DNA from: Candidatus Burkholderia verschuerenii
GTDB lineage: Bacteria > Pseudomonadota > Gammaproteobacteria > Burkholderiales > Burkholderiaceae
DNA: 57,729 nt
Assembly (NCBI RefSeq): GCF_001189365.1
Contig: NZ_LFJJ01000009.1
Coordinates: 1 to 57,729 of the forward strand
Direction: 5' to 3'
Shown here: one piece after another, positions 26,439 to 35,262 of the stretch
Layout of the letters: every line of letters starts with the position of its first letter
Numbering within the stretch: the first letter of the stretch is position 1
Translations under genes and position numbers: made by a program
Notes under the pieces: generated by a model
Told to the model about the DNA's origin: nothing
Databases searched by the model: none
What the model saw: the letters and a program-made list of their open reading frames with translations, nothing else

Positions 26439-27605
26439 ATGCGTATCACATCCGTCAAGGAAATCACCGTTCCGCTCGAAGGCAATGTCGCCAATGTGTT
26501 CGTCAACTTTTCGGAGCACACCATTTCGCTCGTCGCGCTCGAAACCGATGTCGTGCGCAACGGCAAGCCCGTCACCGGCTATGCGTTCGATTCCATCGGC
26601 CGCTTCGCGCAAGGCGGCATTTTGCGCGATCGCATGATTCCGCGCCTTCAGGCCGCGAAGCCCGAGAGCCTGCTGGATGCATCGGGCGAAGCCTTCGATC
26701 CTGAAGCCGTGCTCAAGACCGTGATGCGCAACGAAAAGCCCGGCGGCCACGGCGATCGCGCGGCGGCGGCGGCCGCGATCGAACTGGCCGTGTGGGACTT
26801 GAACGCGAAGTTGCTGGACGAACCGGCGCACGTGACCATCGCGCGTCGCTACGGTCGTCAGGGCAAGCGCGACGGCGTGAATGTGTACGCGGCTGGCGGC
26901 TACTACTATCCAGAGGACAGCACGCAGCGTCTGGTCGACGAGTTCGCGTGTTACCGCGACATGGGCTTCGATTCGTTCAAGATGAAGATCGGCGGCGCGG
27001 ATCTCAAGACGGATATCGAGCGCATCGAAGCGGCGCTGACGGTCGCGAAAGAAGGGCAGCGTCTGGCAGTCGATGCCAACGGCCGCTTCGATCTCGACAC
27101 CGCGCTCGCCTATGCAGACGCCATCACGCCGTTCGATCTGCGCTGGTACGAGGAGATCGGCGATCCGTTCGACTTCGATCTGAACCGGCAAGTGGCGCAG
27201 GCCTTCGCGGGACGTATCGCGACGGGCGAGAACCTGTTCTCGCTTCAAGACGTGACGAATCTCGCGATGTACGGCGGCATGCGCGCGGGCAAGGATTACT
27301 TCCAGATGGACCCGGGTCTCGCCTACGGCCTCACCGAATACGCACGAATGATCGACATGCTGGAGGCGCGCGGATTCCGTCGCGTGGATGTGCATCCGCA
27401 TGGCGGGCATCTGATCAATCTGCATATCGCCGTGGGCCTCGAACTTGGCGGATGCGAGGCGTATCCCGGCGTGTTCCAGCCGTTCGGCGGTTATGCGTCG
27501 GGTTGCGGCATCGGCGGCGGACTCGTGCGTCCGACCGATGCGCCGGGCTTCGGCCTCGAAGAAAAAGACGGACTGCGCCCGTGGCTGGCGCGTCTTGCTG
27601 ACTGA
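26439..27605 (+). CDS. tarD: D-tartrate dehydratase-like enolase-superfamily enzyme
   Basis: 388 aa. It matches the Bradyrhizobium D-tartrate dehydratase in distinctive blocks as I recall them: NEKPGGHGDRA, VNVYAAGGYYYPED, FKMKIGGADL (KxK), AVDANGRFDL, WYEEIGDPFDF, IATGENLFS and the HPHGGHLINLHIAVGLELGG histidine region. It would convert D-tartrate to oxaloacetate in the cytoplasm. It follows dctA by 23 bases and precedes the lyase by 19 bases. Uptake by a C4-dicarboxylate carrier fits tartrate well. The assignment is to family; related acid sugars are possible. Confidence 0.8.
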   Translation: MRITSVKEITVPLEGNVANVFVNFSEHTISLVALETDVVRNGKPVTGYAFDSIGRFAQGGILRDRMIPRLQAAKPESLLDASGEAFDPEAVLKTVMRNEKPGGHGDRAAAAAAIELAVWDLNAKLLDEPAHVTIARRYGRQGKRDGVNVYAAGGYYYPEDSTQRLVDEFACYRDMGFDSFKMKIGGADLKTDIERIEAALTVAKEGQRLAVDANGRFDLDTALAYADAITPFDLRWYEEIGDPFDFDLNRQVAQAFAGRIATGENLFSLQDVTNLAMYGGMRAGKDYFQMDPGLAYGLTEYARMIDMLEARGFRRVDVHPHGGHLINLHIAVGLELGGCEAYPGVFQPFGGYASGCGIGGGLVRPTDAPGFGLEEKDGLRPWLARLAD

Positions 27606-27624
27606 ACGATTCGAAGGATACGCA

Positions 27625-28989
27625 ATGGCAACGACAGTTTTCGACTCGGTTCTTTTCCGCGACATGTTCGGCACGCCCGAGATGCGCGACGTGTTCTCCG
27701 ACGAGGCCTATCTCAGGCGCTGCATCGACGCGGAGACCGCGCTGGCGCGCGCGCAGGCACGCACCGGTCTGATCCCCGAGACAGCGGCGCGCGACATCAC
27801 GGCGCAAGCGGATTTCGGCAAGCTCGATCTCGACCAGTTGCGGCACGAGACGGAGATCGTCGGTTATCCGATTCTGCCGCTCGTGAAGCAGGTCAGCGAG
27901 ATGTGCGGCGAAGCGGGGCGCTATCTGCACTGGGGCGCGACGACACAGGACATCATGGACACGGCGACGATGCTGCAATGCGCGCAATGCGTCGCCATCG
28001 TCGAGAAGCAACTGGACGATGTGCGCGAGGCTTTGCGCGAACTCGCCGCGAAACATGCCGATACGGTGACGGCCGGTCGCACGCACTTGCAGCATGCGTT
28101 GCCGGTGACGTTCGGCTTTCGCGCCGCTGTGTGGTTGTCGGCGTTGAATCGTCACGCCGAACGGCTCGCGCAGGCCAAAGCGCGCGCGTTGATGGTGGAA
28201 TTCGGCGGCGCGGCGGGCACGCTGGCATCGCTCGGCAATCACGAACGCGCGCTCGAAACGCGCAAGCTGTTCGCGCAAGAACTCGGCCTGCGCGATCCGG
28301 AGATCACCTGGCATGTCGCGCGCGACGGACTATGCGAACTGGTGTCGCTGCTGGCGAACATCGGCGGTGCGCTCGGCAAGATCGCGCTCGACGTGATGAT
28401 GATGGCCGCATCCGAGTTCGGCGAAGTGGCGGAACCCTTCGTGCCCGGACGAGGCGCGAGTTCGACCATGCCGAAGAAGCGCAATCCCATTTCGAGCGAA
28501 CTGATGTTCGCAGCGGCCAAGATGCTGCGCGAACGCGCGGCGCTGATGCTCGACGCGACGATGCACGATTTCGAGCGCGCGACCGGTCCGTGGCATCTCG
28601 AATGGAGCGCAGTGCCGGAGAGTTTTCTGCTGATCGCGAGCGCGCTGCATCAGGCGAATTTCATGTTGCGCGGTCTGCATGTCGATAGCGAACGGATGCG
28701 GCGCAATCTCGATCTCACGGGCGGTTTGATCGTCGCCGAAGCGGTGATGATGGGACTCGCGCCGGCCATCGGCCGTCAGCATGCACACGATGTCGTCTAC
28801 GATGCGTGCCGCGTCGCGATCGAAAACGACCGCACGCTGTATGACGTGCTCAGCGAAAACGCGCAGATTCGCGATCGTCTCGACGATGCGCAACTGCGAT
28901 CGCTGACGGATCCGGCCAATTATCTCGGCGCGGCCGCGCACATGGCGCGGCGCGTGGCCGATGCTACTTCGTCGTATAGCCGCCGTTGA
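27625..28989 (+). CDS. Fumarase/aspartase-superfamily lyase (PurB/PcaB-like)
   Basis: 454 aa. The superfamily signature GASSTMPKKRNPISSE lies near residue 280, and GATTQDIMDTATML and AGRTHLQHALPVTFGFR are the other two conserved regions. Members eliminate fumarate from succinyl compounds or cycloisomerise carboxymuconate. It is translationally close to tarD (19 bases), so it probably acts on a C4-dicarboxylate adduct or produces fumarate or oxaloacetate-related products. It is not the housekeeping purB by context. The 3' end overlaps the convergent SDR gene by 26 bases. Confidence 0.8.
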   Translation: MATTVFDSVLFRDMFGTPEMRDVFSDEAYLRRCIDAETALARAQARTGLIPETAARDITAQADFGKLDLDQLRHETEIVGYPILPLVKQVSEMCGEAGRYLHWGATTQDIMDTATMLQCAQCVAIVEKQLDDVREALRELAAKHADTVTAGRTHLQHALPVTFGFRAAVWLSALNRHAERLAQAKARALMVEFGGAAGTLASLGNHERALETRKLFAQELGLRDPEITWHVARDGLCELVSLLANIGGALGKIALDVMMMAASEFGEVAEPFVPGRGASSTMPKKRNPISSELMFAAAKMLRERAALMLDATMHDFERATGPWHLEWSAVPESFLLIASALHQANFMLRGLHVDSERMRRNLDLTGGLIVAEAVMMGLAPAIGRQHAHDVVYDACRVAIENDRTLYDVLSENAQIRDRLDDAQLRSLTDPANYLGAAAHMARRVADATSSYSRR

Positions 28990-29737
28990 TCAGGATGGTC
29001 TGGCCCGTGACCCACCAGCCGTCGCTGACCAGCAGCCGGATAAATGGTACGACATCCTGAATATCGGTCAAGCCGGTCTTGGAGAACGCCGACAGCGCCG
29101 CCGCGGTCTTGTGATACGCGACGGCGTCCTCGCCTTCGTCGGGATAGAAGAAGGGCGTATCCATCGGGCCCGGACCGACTGCCGTCACCGATATCCCGCG
29201 CGCACCGAACTCCTTCGCCGCCGCACGCGTGAAGTGTTCGACCAGCGCTTTGGTGCCCGCGTAGGCCGCATAAAACGGCGTGAAGGCGCCGAGGAGCGAG
29301 GTCACGAGCGTCACGATCTTACCGTTATCGTTAACGTGCTTGCCCGCTTCCTTGAGAAAGAAAAACGCGGTCTTGGCATTCACCGCCGTCATCTCGTCGT
29401 ACTCGGCTTCGGTGATATCGACGAACGGTTTCTTCAGAACTTTGCCCACGGTATTGATGGCGATATCCGGTCGCCCGACGGCCGCCGTGACATCCGCGAA
29501 CAGCTTTTCGACCGCGCCCGCCGACGTCAGATCGGCTTGAAACGCCACGGCCTTCGCGCCTGCTGCCTCGATCGCGGCGAGCGTTGCGTCGGCTGCGGCT
29601 TTTGAGCTCGCGCTGTTGTAGTGGATCGCAACCGCTTTCGCGCCATGTTTCGCGAGATCCTTCGCGATCAGCCCGCCCAAATTTTTCGCGCCGCCCGCGA
29701 TGATGACCGTCTTGCCCTCGATGCTGTGGTTTGCCAT
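28964..29737 (-). CDS. Short-chain dehydrogenase/reductase
   Basis: 257 aa classical SDR. It has a variant coenzyme motif (IIAGGAKNLGG), INTVGK in place of the usual NNAG, serine in VTSLLGAF, the catalytic YAGTK and a C-terminal TGQTILINGGYTTK. Start ATG at 29737. It is divergent from a LysR regulator by 165 bases, which probably controls it. The oxidoreduction substrate is unknown. Confidence 0.87.
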   Translation of the reverse strand: MANHSIEGKTVIIAGGAKNLGGLIAKDLAKHGAKAVAIHYNSASSKAAADATLAAIEAAGAKAVAFQADLTSAGAVEKLFADVTAAVGRPDIAINTVGKVLKKPFVDITEAEYDEMTAVNAKTAFFFLKEAGKHVNDNGKIVTLVTSLLGAFTPFYAAYAGTKALVEHFTRAAAKEFGARGISVTAVGPGPMDTPFFYPDEGEDAVAYHKTAAALSAFSKTGLTDIQDVVPFIRLLVSDGWWVTGQTILINGGYTTK

Positions 29738-29902
29738 GCCCGTCCCCAGTGGCGAGGCCGCCTCATGCAGCCTCCAACGTCGTCGATAATATATTCTGGA
29801 AAAATGCCGACAATCCCGCGTTTCTGACTTCACTGGTCAGAAAACCCGAACAACGACGCATCGGCCAAGTCTTCGTCGATATCGGCAAAGCGAGAGTCAT
29901 TC

Positions 29903-30820
29903 ATGGATCGCATCGAGTTGTTTTGCGTGTTCGCGCGCGTGGTGGAATGCGCGAATTTCACCCGCGCCGCCGATACGCTCGGCATGCCGCGCTCGTCGGT
30001 GTCCGCAGCCATTCAGGAATTGGAAGGGCGGATCGGCGCGCAATTGCTGCATCGGACCACGCGCAAGGTATCGGCGACGCACGATGGCGAAGCCCTCTAC
30101 GAGCGATGCCTGCGCCTGATCGCCGATGTCGAGGAAACCGAGAATCTGTTCCGGCAGACGTCGGTCGGTCCGAGTGGCGTGTTGCGCGTCAATGTGCCGG
30201 GGCGCGTGGGGCGGCTGGTCATCGCGCCTGAACTGCCGCACTTTCTCGCGGCTTATCCGAAGATCGACATCACGCTTGGCCTCACGGATCGCGCGATCGA
30301 CCTGATCGAAGAGCGCGTCGATTGCGTGGTGCGCGTCGGCAAGTTGCACGATTCCGGCATGATCGCGCGGCCAATCGGAGAGTTGCATCTGGTCAATGTT
30401 GCGAGTCCTAAGTATCTGTCGCAATACGGCGTGCCGCTTACGCCTGCCGATTTGCGCGATCATCAGGTCGTTCAGTATGCGTCGCCGTCGACCGGTCGTA
30501 TCGCGCCTTGGGAATGGGCCGACGGCGACACCGCGCGCGCCATGACGACGCAGGGACGCGTGACCGTCAACAGCGCCGAGGCGTATATCGCCTGCTGTCT
30601 GTCGGGCCTTGGTTTGATCCAGATTCCGGCGTATGACGTGCGGGATCATCTGCGTAGCGGCGAATTGGTCGAAGTGATGCCGGATCATCGCGCGGCGCCG
30701 ATGCCGATGACGTTGCTTTATCCGCATCGGCAACATCTTTCGCGACGGGTGAAGGTGTTCGCCGACTGGCTCGACGCGGTGTTGAGCGCGCGGGTGATGG
30801 AGGGCAGCGAAAGCGCCTGA
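29903..30820 (+). CDS. LysR family transcriptional regulator
   Basis: 305 aa. The HTH reads RIELFCVFARVVECANFTRAADTLGMPRSSVSAAIQELEGRIG, and the effector domain is of the CrgA/AaeR-like subgroup common in Burkholderiaceae. It is divergent from the SDR gene, the typical arrangement for a LysR regulator and its target oxidoreductase. Confidence 0.9.
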   Translation: MDRIELFCVFARVVECANFTRAADTLGMPRSSVSAAIQELEGRIGAQLLHRTTRKVSATHDGEALYERCLRLIADVEETENLFRQTSVGPSGVLRVNVPGRVGRLVIAPELPHFLAAYPKIDITLGLTDRAIDLIEERVDCVVRVGKLHDSGMIARPIGELHLVNVASPKYLSQYGVPLTPADLRDHQVVQYASPSTGRIAPWEWADGDTARAMTTQGRVTVNSAEAYIACCLSGLGLIQIPAYDVRDHLRSGELVEVMPDHRAAPMPMTLLYPHRQHLSRRVKVFADWLDAVLSARVMEGSESA

Positions 30821-30943
30821 TATCGCACTTTTCTTTCGATTTCCCTATGCAGATTACTTGCCGCGTGCCGATAACCACATTGTTCGATGTGTTCGTCGCG
30901 CTTTTGCGTGGCGGTGTAAATAAAAAGTAAACCGGGAATCACA

Positions 30944-31555
30944 ATGAAACGAAGCACCATTCTGGCGATGCTGCTCATTGCTGCATCCCTCGTCGCGGGC
31001 TGCGCGGGCGGCCCCGAGGTGCGCACCGTGGGCTATAAGCGGCAGCAGCCGACGCCCGTCGGCAGTCTTCTGATCGTCGTCGACGATACGCTGTTCCGCC
31101 AGGCATCGCGCATGCGCAATGGTCACGATTTCGCCAGCACGCTGGGCGCGACGCTGAGAGACGCGTCGGCGCCCATTCCGGTGACGCTGCTGCAGATCGA
31201 CTCGGAAACGGATGCGCGCGCCTTGCCGCGCACGATCATGTCGTCGCACGCGACGCAGATCATGCTGGTCAAGGCCACGCGCGTCACGACGACCAATAGA
31301 GGCGAGGCCGAAGCCGTCTGGCAACTCACGCTCTCCGATGTCAACGCGTCCTATGTCCCCGACGAGCGCGATCATTCCCGGACGAATACGCGTGTGGAAA
31401 TGCGGCCGTTCTATCGCGAGCAGATCAGTTCGGTCGTCAGGGTGGGCATGGATTTTCTGACGGAAGGCATGGACAAACGTGCGCAAGACATGGGACTCGC
31501 GATCGCCGCGCGTATGCGCGAGGATCACGTGCTGACATCGGCGCATCCGCTGTGA
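30944..31555 (+). CDS. Putative lipoprotein of unknown function
   Basis: 203 aa. It has a lipoprotein signal peptide (MKRSTILAMLLIAASLVAGC, lipid cysteine at residue 20). The mature part begins with a Gly/Pro-rich linker and has a mixed alpha/beta pattern (GSLLIVVDDTLFRQASRM, HATQIMLVKATRVTTT). I do not recognise the family with confidence. It stands alone between the LysR gene and a convergent secreted protein gene. Confidence 0.7.
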   Translation: MKRSTILAMLLIAASLVAGCAGGPEVRTVGYKRQQPTPVGSLLIVVDDTLFRQASRMRNGHDFASTLGATLRDASAPIPVTLLQIDSETDARALPRTIMSSHATQIMLVKATRVTTTNRGEAEAVWQLTLSDVNASYVPDERDHSRTNTRVEMRPFYREQISSVVRVGMDFLTEGMDKRAQDMGLAIAARMREDHVLTSAHPL

Positions 31556-31579
31556 GTCGAACGGCTCTCGGCAGGTCTC

Positions 31580-32161
31580 CTACCGCCAACGGTCGTTGCC
31601 GGAACGGAATACGGAGACCTTCTTTCCTTCGAAACTTTCCTGCATGCCTTGCAGGCAATTCGGCGGGCACATCACCATGTTGTCGCCGCTTTTGCCTCCA
31701 GCGGTGACGGCGCGATACACGACGGATTCGATCAGCGTGCCGTCGGCGGCAATGACCATGTTCAGATCGGTCTCGACGCCGGCCGGCATAGCGCCGCCTG
31801 CTTCATAGACGATTTTCATCGTGCCGGTGCAGTCGGAGTTCACGGAGTAGGTGCCGCTCTGCGCCGGATTGAACGTGGTCTTTCCGCCTTTCGGCAGTCC
31901 GGCGATCATGCCGAAATCCGTGCGGGTGAAATGCCCTATTCCGTCGAATGTGATCAGGGCCACGTCATCGAGCAGGGATGGCGGGCTTATAGTATGGACC
32001 GTTCCGTCGTCGGCTATCAGGCCGAGAATCGTTCCGTGGCCGATGAATCCGAACGCGCCTCGTAAGGTCTCGTTGGTGCATCGGCCATCGGCGTGGGCAG
32101 CGCCGCTTAGAGAGAGAAGCGCGACAGCCAGCGTCGATGCGGCGCGTAATTGCTTGATCAT
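31580..32161 (-). CDS. Secreted hypothetical protein
   Basis: 193 aa from the ATG at 32161, chosen because a Sec signal peptide (MIKQLRAASTLAVALLSLSGAAHA) starts there; an in-frame ATG 39 bases upstream would spoil it. The mature protein is rich in Gly and Thr and has three or four cysteines. Repeated short beta-like stretches (GAFGFIGHGTILG, GIGHFTRTDFGM, GTYSVNSDCTGTMKIVYE) suggest a small beta-barrel or lipocalin-like fold. Similar uncharacterised exported proteins are common in Burkholderia. No function is assigned. Confidence 0.7.
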   Translation of the reverse strand: MIKQLRAASTLAVALLSLSGAAHADGRCTNETLRGAFGFIGHGTILGLIADDGTVHTISPPSLLDDVALITFDGIGHFTRTDFGMIAGLPKGGKTTFNPAQSGTYSVNSDCTGTMKIVYEAGGAMPAGVETDLNMVIAADGTLIESVVYRAVTAGGKSGDNMVMCPPNCLQGMQESFEGKKVSVFRSGNDRWR

Positions 32162-32263
32162 CACGTTCACCTTTTTGCAAGCGGCTCGAACGCGGCGCAT
32201 GGCGGATGCAGTCGTACCTGACCGGCCGCGTCGAACGCTCGAGCCAGAGGGAAAGGAGCAGGC

Positions 32264-32366
32264 ATGGCGAAGCCCGGCGCTTTCATGCGCGCCGGTCGAG
32301 AACGAGTGGTATCAGCGTGACCCGGAGAACATCGGTAAGCGACCGAAGCCGGGCGAAAACGGCTAG
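32264..32366 (+). pseudogene. Possible small gene, frameshifted
   Basis: A good ribosome-binding site (AAAGGAGCAGGC) precedes the ATG at 32264, which opens MAKPGAFMRA. The phase-shifted frame then gives VENEWYQRDPENIGKRPKPGENG and a TAG at 32364-32366, a charged, protein-like composition. One indel near 32295 would join them into a ~34-residue peptide. The rest of 32162-32566 shows nothing I can support as a gene; it must contain the promoter of the secreted protein gene on the minus strand. Confidence 0.25.
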
Positions 32367-32566
32367 CGATTCACCAGGCAGTTGTTTGCAGCCCGGTGGC
32401 GGGACGCGCGCGCAAGAGGAGCGCCGAAGTCCGCGACGATATGACTTTGTAAGTCGGCTGTGCAATAAAAGTCTGCGTAGCACGACGAAGTGTAGTTCAC
32501 AACGCGCAGCGCATCCAGACAGTTTCGGTATGTATAATAAGTGCTTAAAGAAGCGCGAACGTTTTA

Positions 32567-33406
32567 CTAACGCCGGGAATGAGCCACGCGTGCCCATGCG
32601 CCGAGGTAAGCGGGCGGCTGCATGACGCCGTCGAGCGAAACGATTTCATCGCGCAAGCGAGTCGTCAGCGTATCGATGTCGATACTGTCAGCATCGGCAA
32701 TGCCGAGGTGTTGTGCGAGCGGCATGAGCGTGCGCAGCGTATCGGCGAGGTATTGATAGGCGAAGGCATCGGGACCGCCTTCGATACGCGCGGCCAACAG
32801 CATGTCGGGATCGGGAAGGCCTGCCTGGCGGAACAGCGTGAATAGCTTCGACCCTATATCGGGATCGATGCCCGCACGCCTGAATGTCTCGATCAGCAGA
32901 CGCAGTCCCTTCGTGCATAGCGGCGACTCGGGCACCGAGCGCGCCGTGCTCATGTCGAGCTCATGAAAGACCACGAGCGTGCCCGGCGAAGCCGTCGATG
33001 CGACACGCGCGAGCAGCTGCACGGGATCGGGAATATGTAGGAGGATAAGCCGGCCAATAATGGCGTCGACGTTGCTGAAATCGAAGTCCATCACGCCGGC
33101 GACATCGAAGTGCACGGATGTCATGCCTGCACTCGCGGCCCGCTGACGCGCGATGTCGATTGCGCCGGGCGCGGCGTCGATGCCACGCACATCGCCCATC
33201 GGACCGACGAGCGATGCCGCCAGAAACGAGACATCGCCGATGCCGCAGCCGAGGTCCAGCACGCGCATGCCGGACACGAGTCTCGCGCGTTTCAGTATGT
33301 CTTCGGTAAAACCGCCGATATAACGTGCCTGCAGTTCGAGCCGTCGAACTTCGGTTGCCGAGTGACCGAGCTTGTATGCGTGCTGCGCCGGAGCAGGCGA
33401 GTCCAT
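32567..33406 (-). CDS. SAM-dependent methyltransferase (class I)
   Basis: 279 aa from the ATG at 33406 (MDSPAPAQHAYKLGHSATE), which has the ribosome-binding site GGAGACAC; an upstream in-frame ATG lacks one. The SAM-binding motif I VLDLGCGIGDVSFLA, motif II DVRGIDAAPGAI and a motif III-like LILLHIPDP are present. Similar proteins are annotated as UbiE/arsenite-type or small-molecule methyltransferases. The substrate is unknown. Confidence 0.85.
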   Translation of the reverse strand: MDSPAPAQHAYKLGHSATEVRRLELQARYIGGFTEDILKRARLVSGMRVLDLGCGIGDVSFLAASLVGPMGDVRGIDAAPGAIDIARQRAASAGMTSVHFDVAGVMDFDFSNVDAIIGRLILLHIPDPVQLLARVASTASPGTLVVFHELDMSTARSVPESPLCTKGLRLLIETFRRAGIDPDIGSKLFTLFRQAGLPDPDMLLAARIEGGPDAFAYQYLADTLRTLMPLAQHLGIADADSIDIDTLTTRLRDEIVSLDGVMQPPAYLGAWARVAHSRR

Positions 33407-33549
33407 GATCGTGTCTCCTGTCGATAAGCCTACAAATTCATGATAGATGTCGCGATAGAGACAGGAGAACAAAGTCTCGGGGTCAGGCGCCATGAGCCTG
33501 CCTTACAAAACGCATATACTGTGACGCGCCTCCAACCAAAAACTCGAAC

Positions 33550-34113
33550 ATGCGCATACTTCATTTCGCGTCTCTGACGCTCGCCAGCGCCGCTATTCTC
33601 TTGAGCGGATGTGCTGCCACACTGCAAACGCAGAACACAAACTCGACAACGGAAAAGACGGCGGAGACCGGCATCGTGGTTCCGCCGTCGGCCACGCATA
33701 CCATCGTGTTGCGCATGAACGGATCGAAGGTTGCGACGACGGCATCGGACTGGCCGCGCGTGCAGACCGAGTGGCGCGAAGCGCTCGAAGGCGCATCGCA
33801 AGATGCCAGTTCCACTTTCGTCGATGAAACCGTCAAACGCAGCTCGCGCACCGGCGCGGGCACGGTGGTCGATGTCTACGTGGAAGACTTCCATTTCGTT
33901 GCGCTCGGCGCACGTTATACGCTGGGCATCATGACCGGCAACGCCTTTATTCAGGCACGCGTGGCATTCCGCGATCTGCAAAGCGGGCGGGTATTCGGCG
34001 AACGCAACTACAACACGTCGTCGTCGGCATGGCAGGGCATGTTCGCGCCGACATCGGACAAGCAGACACGCGCTATTGCGTCGGATATCGTCAAGCAGAT
34101 CAATCCGCGTTAA
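33550..34113 (+). CDS. Putative lipoprotein (DUF4410-like)
   Basis: 187 aa. Signal peptide with lipobox LLSGC (Cys 21), then a Thr/Asn-rich linker and a compact domain (SRTGAGTVVDVYVEDFHFV, GNAFIQARVAFRDLQSGRVFGERNYNTSSS) resembling DUF4410 lipoproteins. It is divergent from the methyltransferase gene. Function unknown. Confidence 0.7.
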   Translation: MRILHFASLTLASAAILLSGCAATLQTQNTNSTTEKTAETGIVVPPSATHTIVLRMNGSKVATTASDWPRVQTEWREALEGASQDASSTFVDETVKRSSRTGAGTVVDVYVEDFHFVALGARYTLGIMTGNAFIQARVAFRDLQSGRVFGERNYNTSSSAWQGMFAPTSDKQTRAIASDIVKQINPR

Positions 34114-34159
34114 AGCGGGTTCGGTTCGCCAGGGAAGATTCGTACGCTTGCTGCTCGGA

Positions 34160-35203
34160 TCAAAGCTCGACGACATCCATGACCGCATCGGCAAACGCTT
34201 TCGGCGCTTCCTGAGGCAAGTTGTGCCCGATGCCTCCCGTGACCTCGCGGTGCTGATATTTGCCAATGAATTGCGTTGCATAAGCTTGCGCCGCTTGATG
34301 CGGTGCGCCGTTTGCATCGCCTTCGAGCGTGATGGTGGCGACCGCAATTTTTGGCGCCTGCGCCAGTCTCTTTTCCAGGGCGTCGTACCGAGATTCGCCT
34401 TGTGCGAGTCCTAGCCTCCACCGGTAGTTGTGGATGACGATTGCCACGTGATCGGGGTTGTCGAACGCCTGGGCCGTGCGCGCGTAGGTTGCATCGTCGA
34501 ATCGAAATTTTGGCGATGCGTTGCGCCAGATCAACTTGTTGAATTCTTCCCTATTCGCAGCGTAACCTTTGACGCCGCGCTCGGTCGCGAAGTAGTACTG
34601 GAACCATGCTTGCAGTTCGGCCTGTGGTAACGAAGGCGTGCGGTTCGCCTCCTGACTGCCGATCAGATATCCGCTGACGGACACCAGCGCGCGGCATCGC
34701 TCGGGCCATAGCGCGGCCACGATGTTCGCCGCGCGGCCGCCCCAATCGAATCCGGCGAGTATGGCCTTTTCGATGTTCAGGGCGTCCATCAACGCGATGA
34801 TGTCCGCGGCGAAAACCGATTGCTGGCCGTTACGTATCGTGTCGGCGGAAACGATGCGCGTGGTGCCGTAGCCCCTTAAATACGGCACGATCACGCGATG
34901 GCCCGATGCGACCAGGATGCGGGTAACGTCGTAGAAGCTGTAGATGTCATGAGGCCAGCCGTGCAGAAGCATCACGACCGGACTGTCGCGCGGACCTTCG
35001 TCTACGTATCCGACGTTCAATTCGCCAGCTTCGATCTGACGGATTGAATCGAATGAGGCGATCGACGATGTCTGCTGCGAACCAACGATCCGCGAATCGT
35101 CGCTCGCTTTGGATAATGTGGAATGAGATAGCAAGCTCAGCGTCGCGAGCGCCGAGCCGCCACCAAGCATCCGGCGTCGTAGAAGGTTGAATGAGTTGAA
35201 CAC
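34160..35203 (-). CDS. Alpha/beta hydrolase, epoxide hydrolase-like, with N-terminal export signal
   Basis: 347 aa. LLHGWPHD provides the oxyanion region. The nucleophile elbow reads GFDWGG, with Asp as nucleophile, as in epoxide hydrolases and dehalogenases rather than esterases. The general-base His lies in GGIGHNLPQE. The N-terminus LLRRRMLGGGSALATLSLLS ending before SKAS resembles a Tat or Sec signal, so it may be periplasmic. It follows the amidase gene by 59 bases on the same strand, suggesting a two-gene unit under the TetR regulator upstream. Confidence 0.82.
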   Translation of the reverse strand: MFNSFNLLRRRMLGGGSALATLSLLSHSTLSKASDDSRIVGSQQTSSIASFDSIRQIEAGELNVGYVDEGPRDSPVVMLLHGWPHDIYSFYDVTRILVASGHRVIVPYLRGYGTTRIVSADTIRNGQQSVFAADIIALMDALNIEKAILAGFDWGGRAANIVAALWPERCRALVSVSGYLIGSQEANRTPSLPQAELQAWFQYYFATERGVKGYAANREEFNKLIWRNASPKFRFDDATYARTAQAFDNPDHVAIVIHNYRWRLGLAQGESRYDALEKRLAQAPKIAVATITLEGDANGAPHQAAQAYATQFIGKYQHREVTGGIGHNLPQEAPKAFADAVMDVVEL

Positions 35204-35262
35204 GGTTGATTTTTATGAAAATTAGGAAAACGAACAAATACTTCGACGCTCAACGCTGCGAG

